Assembly: GCA_030522415.1 (NCBI GenBank)
Contig: CM060115.1
Span: forward strand, 17,216,691-17,280,690
Source: Channallabes apus
Taxonomy: Eukaryota; Chordata; Actinopteri; Siluriformes; Clariidae
Reading direction: 5' to 3'
Length of the DNA: 64,000 nucleotides
Shown here: piece by piece, positions 42,174 through 53,399 of the stretch
How the letters are laid out: every line of letters begins with the position of its first letter
How positions within the stretch are numbered: position 1 is the stretch's first letter
The notes under the pieces: generated by a model
Databases searched by the model: none
What the model saw: the letters and a program-made list of their open reading frames with translations, nothing else
Told to the model about the DNA's origin: nothing
Program-made: the position numbers and the translations under genes

Positions 42174-43799
42174 TTATTGTTGTTTGACTTTTCTCTTTCC
42201 TTGCAGTGCCTTAAACAGAAGCTTGCAGCTCAGAGCAAAAATCAGGAATGAGATCATAAGCACACTGAGTATAAAGACTAAAATGTCCACATTATAATAG
42301 GCGTACCAGGTCATCTTATACGACTCTGTACGCAGATGAGCTGCACCTTTATGCCTCATGATATATTCCAGCCAGAAGATGACGCTGTCCATCGGTTTTA
42401 TTGGTGTGTCGTGATGTAGAGAGGAAATCTCACGCATGTTCTCCATGTAGGGCTGCTTTTCATCCAAAATGTTTTTAATAGATTCAGTCAGTGTATCAAT
42501 GTTCAAGTCTGTGAGTTCCAGAACTTTAGCTATGCCTTTAGCTTTCAGGCGTACCGTGTTGTCAAACTGGTCCAGGCCTAGTGGTATTGCCAGCATTGGG
42601 ACTCCATGATAGATGGCCTCGTAAATACTATTCGTTCCTCCATGTGTTATGAAAAGTTTTGTTTTTGGATGTCCAAGAAGATCATTTTGTGGAATCCAGT
42701 CTAAAATTAGTGTGTTGTTGCTCACTGTGGAAGGTTTTGGTCCTGCATGTCGCCACACAACCTTCTGTGGTAGATGAGCAAAAGCAGAGGCAAATATTTC
42801 TGATAAATCATGTTCTAAACCTTTAAGACGAGTTCCAAAAGACATTATGATCACACCATGTTCCCCTGAACTGTGCATGAACATCTCCAAGTCATTAGAC
42901 AGAGGACTGGAAGGCTGGCACTGAAATCCCCCGATGTAGACCACGTTTGGCATCGTAGGCCGAGGAAACTCAAACACAAAATCTACTCGCATGAGCCACA
43001 GATCTGCACCCTGCATAAGGGACAAGACATCAGTGTTCGGATCTATAAACTCACTGATGATATCCTGATAAGCTGGTTTTATGAACATGTGATATGTATA
43101 CTGACTAATAGCATGATGCAACAAGTTCTTTAGTCGGTCTGTAAAGGTCATTTTGTCACTGACCTCAGATCCAAATGCTGGAATGTAAGAAAGAGGAGAG
43201 GGTGCGACTGCAAAATGGGCTTCTCTGTTCATTATCCAGCGAGTATTAAGCACTATTGGTAAACCCAAGTATGACCCCAACACAACGCCGCTGCCATGAA
43301 TAGTTTCGGTGAAAATCATATCAAACTTTGCATTATGGAGATTTTTTATTAATATTTGATCCTCCAAAATGGTTCTTAACATTTCTGCACTCACTCTGCT
43401 ACTTTGCTCCATGAAGGCAAAAAAACATTGATATTTAGCTATAAAGGAAAGAACTGACCATTTATTTTTCCTGCTTTCTGTAGTCTTTTTAAAAAGAGAC
43501 ACCGTTACTTCAGGTGTATCCAAATTGATGGCTTGAGAAACCTGGATGGTCAGTGATTTATAGTGAGGAGCGTGTTCAGGAATCTGTAAACTCATGGAGG
43601 AACGCACTACTGTCAGATCATGACCTCGTTTATGTAGTTCATGCAGGATGATGTTCATGTTGAGCCAACGACTTCCTTCTGCTGGATACACAAGGATTTT
43701 TCCTGCACTGGTGAAAGAAGTTTGGGTCCACATGAGGGCAGTGATGAGCAAAGTCCAGTGGAGGAACATTGTCTGAAATAAAATACAGGTAGACTTCAT
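42174..43799 (-). CDS. UDP-glucuronosyltransferase, intronless UGT5-type
   Basis: An intact 541-codon single-exon gene for an ER-lumenal glycosyltransferase that conjugates small lipophilic compounds with UDP-sugar. The N-terminus has a signal peptide (hydrophobic residues about 11-32; Met11 is an equally plausible start). The acceptor-binding half contains EGSRWLNMNIILHELHKRGH (residues 41-60) and APSPLSYIPAFG. The donor-binding UGT signature spans 368-414: WIPQNDLLGHPKTKLFITHG, then the pieces NSIYEAIYHGVPMLAIPLGL and DQFDN. A transmembrane helix lies at about 504-527, followed by a basic tail with a KxKxx ER-retention pattern (KVKQQ). The single-exon structure is that of teleost UGT5 genes (family knowledge). 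At the two positions that usually hold the catalytic dyad, the sequence has Arg44 instead of His and Glu165 (FTETIHGSG) instead of Asp. It may therefore have altered or lost activity. Its expression is unknown. Confidence 0.93.
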   Translation of the reverse strand: MKSTCILFQTMFLHWTLLITALMWTQTSFTSAGKILVYPAEGSRWLNMNIILHELHKRGHDLTVVRSSMSLQIPEHAPHYKSLTIQVSQAINLDTPEVTVSLFKKTTESRKNKWSVLSFIAKYQCFFAFMEQSSRVSAEMLRTILEDQILIKNLHNAKFDMIFTETIHGSGVVLGSYLGLPIVLNTRWIMNREAHFAVAPSPLSYIPAFGSEVSDKMTFTDRLKNLLHHAISQYTYHMFIKPAYQDIISEFIDPNTDVLSLMQGADLWLMRVDFVFEFPRPTMPNVVYIGGFQCQPSSPLSNDLEMFMHSSGEHGVIIMSFGTRLKGLEHDLSEIFASAFAHLPQKVVWRHAGPKPSTVSNNTLILDWIPQNDLLGHPKTKLFITHGGTNSIYEAIYHGVPMLAIPLGLDQFDNTVRLKAKGIAKVLELTDLNIDTLTESIKNILDEKQPYMENMREISSLHHDTPIKPMDSVIFWLEYIMRHKGAAHLRTESYKMTWYAYYNVDILVFILSVLMISFLIFALSCKLLFKALQGKRKVKQQ

Positions 43800-44019
43800 C
43801 AGATCTCACTAATAGGGTTAATGAACAGAATCCTTATTATTTGCAGTGTGGAAGTGCAGCATGCAGTAAAATCAAACTTTACATCCTGGGTCTGTCTGCA
43901 AACTCCACATACTGAGTTACTTGTCACAGGAACTGCTTCCAGACATGAATGGAATTACATACTGTATTTTATACATAGCATATTTAAATCTCACATGTGA
44001 TGTGTCTATCTTCTGCTAT

Positions 44020-44580
44020 TGAGCTACCCATGGCTCTCTTGAGATACCAGTGACCCCCTGACCCCTTCTGCACCTGTCTGATCCATCCTGATGCCCTACT
44101 TCTGGTTCTTGTCATATGGAGACACTCCCTGCTGCTGGTCCATTGTGGTCTGTTTATATATGGTGCTGTGAAAAACTTTTTCCCATATTTGTCACACTTA
44201 AATGATTGGAATCATCAAACTAATTTAAATATTACACATAGATAACCCAAGTAAATAAAAAATACAGAGAAAATGAGAAAAAAACATTTTCCCACTAGGG
44301 GTGGCTTAGATAGCTGCAGACCAGACAGTTTCCTGGCCTTTATCAGGCAGTGGGGTACACGGTGGCATGAGTGTGGTCTAGCATCATTTGTAGAACGATC
44401 TGACTGAGGATCCACTGGAAAGTTTATATGAGGCAGGTCTCACTGATTTGGTCTGATGACTGTGGGAGTTCAGTGGATAGGACTTCTGATTAGAAGATTA
44501 TGAGTTTAAGTCACAGTACTGTCACTGCTGGGTCCTTCAGCAAAGCCCTTAACTTTCAATTGCCCAGTTTTATAAATGTA
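44020..44580. repeat. Upstream flank of the UGT gene: L2, Tc1 and SINE scraps
   Basis: Bases 44020-44130 resemble the L2 3' UTR (GTCTGATCCATCCTGATGCC). Bases 44160-44275 match the end of a Tc1-like element (GCTGTGAAAAACTTTTTCCC, TGTCACACTTAAATGATT). Bases 44460-44580 are a degenerate copy of the SINE at 4000-4167 (CACTGCTGGGTCCTTCAGCA). None codes for protein. Confidence 0.6.
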
Positions 44581-44601
44581 AATCATCAGAAGAGAAACTA
44601 A

Positions 44602-45415
44602 TGTCCTTATTTACTCCTTATTTTACATTTTAGGAGATTAATTCACCCAAATATATTATAAGATTACCAAGAGTAAATACTATCAACAATTTTCACCCCA
44701 GGATACAAATCTCAATTTACCTTCATGGTACACTGGCTTCTAATGCCAGGTTTGTAACATTTACATTTGAATTAAATCGCTAGTTACTTTATTACGGATT
44801 CGGGAATCAAAATATGGGCTGGTAAACACCACCGGTATTGCGCAACCGCAGCGGGACAATATAAGACGCGACACAAAAGCTTGTAGTAAATTAAACCAAA
44901 GTGTATTGTACAAATAAAACTAACAAACAAACAAACAAGGTGCACCTAAACCAATATATACAATGGGTGTGGTGTATGTGGGTGTGTGAGTGCGTGTATA
45001 TGGAAGTCCAGTGTTTGTGTTATTGCAGCGTGTGTAAAGGTGCACGGGAGAGATTTGTCTCGACCTCACCGGGATAGATGATGCATTTCCCTGTTAAAAA
45101 TGTCCCTTTATGTGGCCGTGCTACAAGTTTGTTTGTTATCTTAACAATGTTTTGTTTATCTTAATGTTCTTTTTTAATAAAATTCTTGGAGCGTCTCAAA
45201 GCTCCAGTTTCAGTTAATCACTCCATGTGTTATTGTACAATTTACTCAGTTACCAATATTACTGAAATTGATTTTATAAAATAATTAAATTATATGTAGA
45301 ATTAATTCTGTAACACTCCATCTTAAGAAATAAATAAAGCTGACTAAACCTTTCATCAAGTCCAGCTAAAGTATTTTTTCACTTTTTTTACTCTTTTATT
45401 TTATTTTAATTTTTT
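44602..45415. repeat. Direct repeat flanking the UGT gene, copy 2, with insertion
   Basis: Homologous to 40866-41300, but interrupted at about 44749-45124 by roughly 370 bp that is absent from copy 1. The insert starts near GGTTTGTAACATTTACATTT and ends before AAGTTTGTTTGTTATC. It has no recognised coding or clear inverted ends. Confidence 0.8.
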
Positions 45416-45494
45416 TTTAATAACTTTTGTTTATTGACACTTCACTCTGAACAATCTGGGTTTGTTTTAAATTTTTGCTGCTTTTGAAATGCAT

Positions 45495-45502
<8 letters not shown>

Positions 45503-45557
<55 letters not shown>
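45503..45557. repeat. (AT)n microsatellite
   Basis: About 55 bp of AT dinucleotides at the 5' truncation point of the Rex1-like LINE. Confidence 0.95.
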
Positions 45558-45560
<3 letters not shown>

Positions 45561-47351
45561 CAAGGCGCAATCTCGTCCAGCGTTTGGTAAATCCGACCAC
45601 GCCGCCATCTTCCTCATGCCAAAATATAAACAAAGGCTGAAACAGGAAATTCCGGTTCAGAGGGAGGTTGCGCGCTGGACGGACCAATCGGTGGCCGCGT
45701 TACAGGACGCACTCGATGACGCAGACTGGGACATGTTCAGAAACAGCTCCGATGATGAGGTCAGCGTGTTTACGGAAGCGGTTGTGGGATTTATTGGGAA
45801 GCTAGTAGACGATACGGTGGAGAAAAGACTATCAGAACGTTTCCCAACCAGAAGCCGTGGGTGGATAAAACCATCCGCGACGCTCTGAGATCTCGCACAG
45901 CTGCCTACAACACGGGACTTGCGTCGGGGGACATGGAACCGTACAAGGCTGCGTCATACAACGTGCGGAAGGCGGTGAAAGAGGCGAAGCAGCGCTACGG
46001 GAGAAAACTAGAGTCACAGCTTCAACAGAGTGACTCTAGGAGCCTGTGGCAGGGATTAAGGACAATAACGGACTATAAAGCACCAACATCCGGTATGACG
46101 AACGCGGACGCGACTCTGGCAGACGAGCTCAACACCTTCTATGCTCGCTTCGAGGCTGCAGCTAAAGACGCTAGCGATGCTAATGCTAACGGCGCTAATG
46201 CTAGCGGCTCTAACGGCTGCAGACAAGAAGACACTGCCAGCACCGGGAACGCGCTCATCATCTCCGAGCACGATGTGAGGAGAGCCTTCAAGAGAGTGAA
46301 CACCAGGACAGCAGCAGGACCAGATGGCATCTCAGGCCATATCCTCAGAGCCTGCGCAGACCAGCTAGCACCTGTGTTCACTGAGATATTCAACATCTCC
46401 TTATCTCAGTCGGTGATCCCCACATGCTTCAAAGAGTCCATAATTGTTCCTGTCCCGAAGAAACCACATCCTGCTTCTCTCAATGACTATCGCCCTGTAG
46501 CCCTCACCTCAGTAGTGATGAAGTGCTTTGAACGCCTTATCAGAGACTTCATCATTTCTTCACTACCCGACACACTGGACCACTACAGTTTGCATACCAT
46601 CAGAACCGCTCCACAGACGATGCAATCTCTCATCTCCTCCACACATCACTCACTCACCTGGACACTAGGGAAGGGAATTATGTTAAAATGCTCTTCATCG
46701 ACTACAGCTCTGCTTTTAATACCATAATTCCCTCCACACTCACCACCAAGCTGGAGCACCTGGGACTCAGCTCATCTACTGTATATTTCAGTGGATCTCC
46801 AATTTTCTGACTGGCAGACCACAGGCAGTAAGGATGGGCGGACATGTCTCAGCCACACTCACTCTCAGCACTGGAGCCCCCCAGGGTTGTGTTCTGAGCC
46901 CCCTGCTGTACTCTTTGTACACCCACGACTGCGTGGCCACTACCAACTCCACCTCCATCATCAAGTTTGCTGACGACACTGTCGTGGTCAGACTGATCAC
47001 CAACAATGATGAGTCGGACTACCTAGAGGAGATTGGAAATCTGGAGAACTGGTGCCAGAGGAACAATCTCCTCCTGAACGTCAGTAAGACAAAGGAGCTG
47101 ATAGTGGACTTTAGTACAAAGCAGGAGAGGAACTACCAGACCCCCGTCATCAACAGGAGCCCAGTGGAGAGAGTGGACAGCTTCAGATACCTCGGTGTTC
47201 ACATCACTCAGGACCTGTCATGGTCCTGTCACATCAACACTGTGGTGAAAAAAGCCCGGCAGCGTCTGTACCACCTCAGACGCTTGAGAGACTTTAGACT
47301 GCCCTCCAAGGTGCTCAGGAACTTCTACTCCTGCACCATAGAGAGCATCCT
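45558..47351 (+). pseudogene. Rex1/CR1-like LINE, 5'-truncated, first part (right copy)
   Basis: Starts just after the endonuclease domain would end. The linker reads RPAFGKSDHAAIFLMPKYKQ, then DKTIRDALRSRTAAYNTGLA. The RT follows with DVRRAFKRVNTRTAAGPDGI near 46275, [20 protein letters not shown] near 46430, [14 protein letters not shown] near 46870 and FADD near 46970. It ends at TIESIL near 47351, where the L2 insertion begins. A frame change near 45860 and the shared break near 46590 make it inactive. The remainder of this LINE resumes at 50497. Bases 46440-47351 correspond to 1-911. Confidence 0.87.
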
Positions 47352-50300
47352 ACATTACATCCTACATTACATCCTACATCCAACGTACATTGACATCAAC
47401 TACCACACAGAGTTTTATCAGTAATCTCCCAGATATCTCCTGAATATTTAGAGTCGACACTTGGTTGTACCTTAGATAATGTAGCCCCAGCTAAAAGAAA
47501 AACTATTAGAGATAAGAAACTCGCTCCCTGGTATAACGATCACACGCGCACTTTAAAACAGACTGCTCGGAAATTAGAGCATAAATGGCGTCAAACTAAA
47601 TTGTTGGTATTTCAAATAGCATGGAAAGAGAGCATCCTGAACTATAGGAAAGCTCTTAGTGTAGCTAGATCAACGTATCTCTCCACTCTTATAGAAGAAA
47701 ATTTAAATAATCCTAGATTTTTATTTAATACCGTAGCCAAATTAACCAGAAATAAGACCACTACAGAAATCTCCACAACAACATCATGCAATAGTGAGGA
47801 CTTCATGAACTTTTTTAATAATAAAATTGTAAATATCAGGCATAAAATTGAGGCTTTGAAACAAAACAATGTAATTGATACAGATGTTACCCTAGCCATG
47901 TCAGATTCAAACCTAGAATACTTTACTCCTCTTGAAGAGAATGAACTAATTTCACTCATCTCTTCTGCAAATTCATCAACCTGTATATTAGATCCTATAC
48001 CGACACATTTTCTTAAACAGATAGTACCAGTAATAGCAGAACCGCTGTTGAGAATAATTAATTCCTCACTCAGCATTGGTTATGTTCCAAAATCTTTTAA
48101 AGTAGCAGTTATTAAACCAATAATTAAGAAACCTGACCTCGACCACTGTCAGCTGTCCAATTACAGGCCAATATCAAACCTCCACTTTATCTCTAAGATT
48201 CTGGAAAAGATAGTAGCGGAGCAGCTATGCTCATATCTACATAGAAATGGCATACATGAACTGTATCAGTCAGGATTTAGGCCTCATCACAGCACAGAAA
48301 CAGCACTCGTTAAAGTAGTAAATGACCTCCTATTGGCCTCTGATCAGGGTTGTGTTAACTATGCTTGTATTACTCGACCTCAGTGCAGCTTTTGACACTA
48401 TTGATCATGCTATTCTTCTTCACAGATTAGAAAATGTAGTAGGAATTAAGGGTACAGTCCTCTCCTGGCTCAGATCCTATTTGACCGATCGTTATCAGTA
48501 TGTAGACTTAAATGGTGATTATTCTGCATGTTCTCTAGTGGAGTTTGGCGTTCCGCAGGGTTCAGTTTTAGGCCCACTGCTTTTTTCCCTTTACATGCTT
48601 CCTCTGGGCAACATAATCCATAAGCATGGTATTAGTTTTCATTGTTATGCTGATGACACACAGCTATACGTCTCAACAAAACCTGATGAGAAAAACCATC
48701 TTACTAAAGTTGAGCAATGTGTGCAGGACATAAGAAATTGGATGCTAATTAACTTCCTTCTGCTTAATCCGGATAAGACAGAAGGTCTAGTCATAGGACC
48801 GCATACAGCTAGAAGTAAAATCTTAGATCACACTGTAACTTTAGATGGCCTTTCTGTTCCGTCAAGTGCAACAGTAAAAGACCTCGGCGTGATTATAGAT
48901 TCCAGCCTTTCATTTGAAGCTCATGTAGATAATATCACCAGGATAGCATTCTTTCACCTCAGAAATATCGCCAAAATAAGAAATATATTGTCGCTAAACG
49001 ATGCAGAAAAACTAGTTCATGCTTTTATCACTTCTAGGTTGGACTATTGTAATGCCTTACTGTCTGGTTGTTCAGTTAGGTGCATAAACAAGCTTCAGCT
49101 AGTCCAGAATGCAGCAGCGAGAGTCCTCACTAGAGCCAGAAGATATGAGCACATCACCCCTATCCTATCTTCACTGCATTGGCTCCCTGTGAAATTTCGC
49201 ATTGATTTTAAAATACTACTCTTGACATATAAGGCATTAAATGGTCTCGCCCCGCAGTATCTGAGCGAACTGCTAGTGTCTTACGATCCGCCACGCCTAC
49301 TTCGGTCAAAGGATGCAGGCTGCTTGTCAGTACCGCGTATTATGAAAACTACAGCTGGGGGCAGAGCTTTTTCTTACAAAGCCCCAAAATTATGGAATAG
49401 TCTTCCAAATAGTGTTCAGGACTCAGACACAGTCTCAGTGTTTAAGTCTAGGCTCAAAACCTATTTATTTAGCCAAGCATTTTTATAAATAGATTTGCCA
49501 TAAGGTAAAGGAGCAGATCTGGGGGACTCATGGACTGAACATGGGTGAACTGGTATGTTTAGATGCTGTCTTCCTCAGTCTCATTTGATCACTCAGGTTT
49601 GTTGACGGTGAGGTGATTGTTTGCTTTACATCTCAGGGAGCCCTCATGTTTGTGTTTCCTTCTGGCTATGCCTTTTAGTTATGCTGTCATAGTTAGTCCT
49701 GCCGGAGTCCCTGCTTGCACTCTACAGTAAATATACATTCACATTAGACATTGTGACTGTGACCATACCTAATTGCAATCTCTCCTCCTCTTCTCTTCCT
49801 CCCCCTCATTCTCTTTCCTCTCTCCCCCTGTCTCCCCCTTTCACTCTTTCTCTCTCTCTCTGTCGAGCTACACATGTGGTTCCTGAGCTGCCAGTGATCC
49901 AGACTCCCTCTGCCCTCTGGACTTGTCTGATCCATCCTGGTGCCCGGTTTCTGGTTGGAGGTCTCATCGCATGGATGCCCCGTGTGTCTCTTTAGGATGC
50001 GCCTGGTGTCTGGGGATGATTCTATCTACTTAGAAGATGGTTCTGGCCTCGACTGGTGTTGTCAGCTGTTTCTCTGAGGACTTGACAATTCGATAGTTCA
50101 GGACTGGAACTTTCTACAAGTCTATCTGAGTCTCGAATAACTACTGGACTCCATTTTACATCAACTATTATAACATCAATTGACATCAACTATTATAGCT
50201 GAACCTAACACTGTATAAATGCAGATCATTTCCTGCTATCTGTTTCACCCAGATGAGGATGGGTTCCCTGTTGAGTCTGGTTCCTCTCAAGGTTTCTTCC

Positions 50301-50496
50301 TATTACCATCTCAGGGAGTTTTTCCTTGCCACTGTCGCCCTCGGGCTTGTTCACCAGGGAATATCTGAACATTTTGATTCATACACATTCACATTCCATA
50401 CAAACTTAAATAATTCTTTTGATTGTGTAAAGCTGTTTTGAGACAATGTCAATTGTTAAAAGCGCTATACAAATAAAACTGAATTGAATTGAATTG
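47352..50496 (+). mobile_element. L2 LINE inserted in the Rex1-like LINE (right copy)
   Basis: Begins after GAGAGCATCCT and ends in the L2 tail GCGCTATACAAATAAAACTG plus (GAATT)n. The host codons resume as ATCCTGACGGGAAACATCAC, giving a short target duplication of ATCCT. RT coding runs 47601-49488. The long 3' UTR (49489-50496) contains the standard GATGAGGATGGGTTCCCTGT block. The 5' part with the endonuclease is missing. Confidence 0.9.
47601..49488 (+). pseudogene. L2 LINE reverse transcriptase with one frameshift (right copy)
   Basis: Counterpart of the open frame at 1197-3080. A single extra base in the stretch GGTTGTGTTAACTATGC near 48352 shifts the frame just before the catalytic [13 protein letters not shown] motif. 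The product therefore splits into 47601-48395 and 48322-49488. The second piece holds [20 protein letters not shown] and [11 protein letters not shown], and continues to the natural end [15 protein letters not shown]. Otherwise it is very similar to the left copy, whose frame is open. Confidence 0.88.
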
Positions 50497-51205
50497 AATC
50501 CTGACGGGAAACATCACGACCTGGTTCGGGAACAGCACCATGCAGGACAGACGAGCTCTACAGAGGGTGGTGCGATCAGCCAAGCGCATCATCTGCACTG
50601 AGCTCCCTGACCTGCACTCGATCTACAGCAAGCGGTGCTGGACTAAGGCCAGGAAGATCATGAAGGACCTCAGTCACCCCAGTAATGGACTGTTCTCTTT
50701 GTTGCGGTCTGGGAAGCGATTCCGCTCCCTAAAGGCCAACACAGAGAGGCTGAGGAGGAGCTTCTTCCCGCAGGCGATAAGGTCTCTCAATCACACCTCC
50801 ACACAGGACTAATAACATCTTTTTAAGCTCACAACACTGACTGGACAATCATGGACACATTCATACACACTTGCACTAAATATTTATACATCTGGACAAT
50901 TGCACGTCACTTTCATTAGTCACCTTTCATGCATATTTGCACAACCACTGACACTTTAAATTCTATATACATATATACTCCCCCCCTATATTTCTATATT
51001 TTGCAATATTTTATTATGCCCTTATTGTACAGTTAATTTTACTAGTTAAATTTATTTCTTTAGTATTTCCTTTTTATTGATTATTTATTTTACGTACAAG
51101 CTTTTATTTTCTTTTTTAAGGTCACTGGCGGTCGTATAAGCATTTCACTGCATATTATACTGTGTATGACTGTGTATGTGACAAATAAAATTTGAATTTG
51201 ATATT
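50497..51205 (+). mobile_element. Rex1/CR1-like LINE, 3' part after the L2 insertion
   Basis: Coding resumes with TGNITTWFGNSTMQDRRALQ, then RVVRSAKRIICTELPDLHSI, and ends RRSFFPQAIRSLNHTSTQD at 50812. This is the C-terminal tail of the RT polyprotein begun at 45558. A 3' UTR follows, with GCATTTCACTGCATATTATA and the terminal ATGTGACAAATAAAATTTGA near 51200. This part has no equivalent in the left block because of its deletion. Confidence 0.85.
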
Positions 51206-51628
51206 ACATTTTTTTTAACTTTGTATCTAATTTAAAGCAGAAACAGGATTAATGTCACTAAACAATAAATCTCATGCACTTAAAATAAAACAAAAATATT
51301 CTTTAGGTTTAATTTGCTTTTTCATTTAACTTACCATAAGTTCAGAAGAGTCAAATGCATTAACGAACGATAAAGTGTTTTGCATTTTAAATCGACCTTT
51401 TGGTGAGAATCATTCTAGTATAAAAATTTGTTTTTGAACTAATTCCATATTTGTGTGCAAAGGTACTTGAAGAAATTAAAACAAATAACTTACTTTGCAT
51501 AACATTGTAAGGCGTGTCATGTCAGTGTTGGCCTGTGGGCTTGGGGTGAGGCATATACGCAGAGGTGAGGACGTACAAGTCTTTTTCATAATGAAGCAAA
51601 ACAAACAAATAGGAAACAAAACAGAGGT
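51206..51628. other. Gene-free stretch
   Basis: AT-rich sequence between two oppositely oriented Rex1-like pieces. No genes were recognised. Confidence 0.45.
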
Positions 51629-53048
51629 CCGAAGCATTAGCATCGCTAGCGTCTTTAGCTGCAGCCTCGAAGCGAGCATAGAAGGTGTTTTCAGCTTGTC
51701 TGCCAGAGTCGCGTCCGCGTTCATCATACCGGATGTCCTTAGTCCCTGCCACAGGCTTCTAGAGTCACTCCTAGAGTTGTGACTCTAGTTTCCTCCTGTA
51801 GCGCTGCTTCGCCTCTTTCACTGCCTTACGCACGTTGTATGACGCAGCCTTCTATGGTTCCATGTCCCCTGACGCAAGTCCCGTGTTGTAGGCAGCGGTG
51901 CGAGATCTCAGAGCGTCGCAGATGGTTTTATCCACCCACGGCTTCTGATTGGGAAACGCTTGGATAGTCTTTTTCTCCATGGTATCATCCGCTAATTTCC
52001 AGATGAATCCCACAACTGCTTCCGTAAACACGCTGACGTCATCGGAGCTGTCTCTGAACATGTCCCAGTCTGCGTCATCAAGTGCGTCCTGTAACGTGGC
52101 CACCGATTGGTCCATCAAGCGTACAACCTCCCTCTGAACTGGAACTTCCTGTTTCAGCCTTTGTTTGCATTTTGGCATGAAGAAGTTGGCGGCGTGGTCG
52201 GTTTACCAAACGGTGGACGAGATTATGCCTTGTAGCCATCCTTGACTGTAGTGTAGCAGTGGTCCAGTGTACTTTTACCCCTGGTGGGGCAGGTGATTAG
52301 GATGTTGATAAAAGTTTGGCACTGCGCGTTTGAGGTTGGCACTATTAAAGTCCCCCGCCACAATGAGCGCAGCGTCCCAGTGTTGTGTCTGGTGTTGTGT
52401 AAGTGTCTCATGCAGCTCGCAAAAGGCAGTGTCCGTGTCTGCTTGTGGTGGAATATAAACTGCACTTATTATGTTGAACTCCCGAGGTAGATAAAAAAGG
52501 ACGACACATGATGGACAGTAGTTCCAGGTTTGGTGTGCAGGAGCGTGTAAGAGGAACAACGCTCGCACTGTTGCACCAGCGGTTGTTCACCATTAAACAC
52601 ACGCCGCCTCGACTTGACTTTCCCGTGTCCTGTCCATGTGGTGAACCGAGAATAACTCAGCCGGCTGGATGGCGTGGTCCGGCACCACTGGGTTCAGCCA
52701 TGTCTCGGTGAAGCAGAGGAGATTGTAGTCCCGAATGTCTCTCTGGAACTTTACCCTGGCCGTGAGGTCATCGAGTTTGTTCTCCAGTGACTGGTCATTG
52801 GTGAGCAGGATGCTAGGCAGAGGTGTGCGGTGTGCACGAGCTCTCAGCCTGTTCCTGACGCCAGCTGGTTTCCCTTGGGGCCACCGCTTCGTGTTTCGTC
52901 CATTGTTCTCCCTCAGGATCTCACTCCGCCAGCTCGGATCCGGAGTTAAAAACTTCGAATTGTGAGTACATGCACAAAACGACAAAAACAAAGAAAAGGG
53001 GGTCGGAGCAGTCGTGACGGCAGCCGACCTCACCGGCGCCATCTTGGC
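51629..53048 (-). mobile_element. Rex1/CR1-like LINE 5' half in inverted orientation
   Basis: The minus strand starts at the LINE 5' end (GTGCCAAGATGGCGCCGGTG near 53048). It then encodes a lead-in with LLTNDQSLENKLDDLTAR, then YNLLCFTETWLNP (endonuclease Glu segment) and SAVYIPPQADTDTAF. DAALIVAGDFNSANLK (endonuclease Asp/Asn segment) and STLDHCYTTVKDGYKA follow. It continues into the linker (MPKCKQRLKQEVPVQ; DKTICDALRSRTAAYNTGLA) and stops at ADATLADKL. The RT is absent. It complements the forward copy, which lacks the endonuclease, but the two overlap by about 640 bp, so they are not one simply inverted element. Several frame changes are present. Confidence 0.85.
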
Positions 53049-53399
53049 ACAGGATTTAGGCTCCTGGCGGGTTATGATTGATTAAAATGGCGAGGTCTGA
53101 CAAACATGGGAAAAGAAACGTATCTTGCATGTAATTTTATATATGTAAAGTTATATATATAATATATATATATATACACACACGCATACTTTGTTTTTGT
53201 TTAGTGATTTATTTTCTACATTCTACAACAACACTCGGGATTTCAAAACTATTAAATAACAAATATGGAATTAGGTAATTACGTAACAACAACAAAAACA
53301 CCAGTTAGTTGTTATTTTAAGACACAGAGGTCAGCCTTTCTAAAGTTAAGTTAAAGTTAAGCTGTAATAGTAATAGTAATTCTGTAATAAACTGAAACT
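53049..53399. other. Gene-free AT-rich stretch
   Basis: Contains a TA/CA tract (53148-53182) and short repeats of GTTAAGTTAAA. No coding was recognised. Confidence 0.45.

Noticed and set aside
42873..43133. Antisense ORF in the UGT gene
   Set aside because: Shadow of a strongly supported minus-strand coding region.
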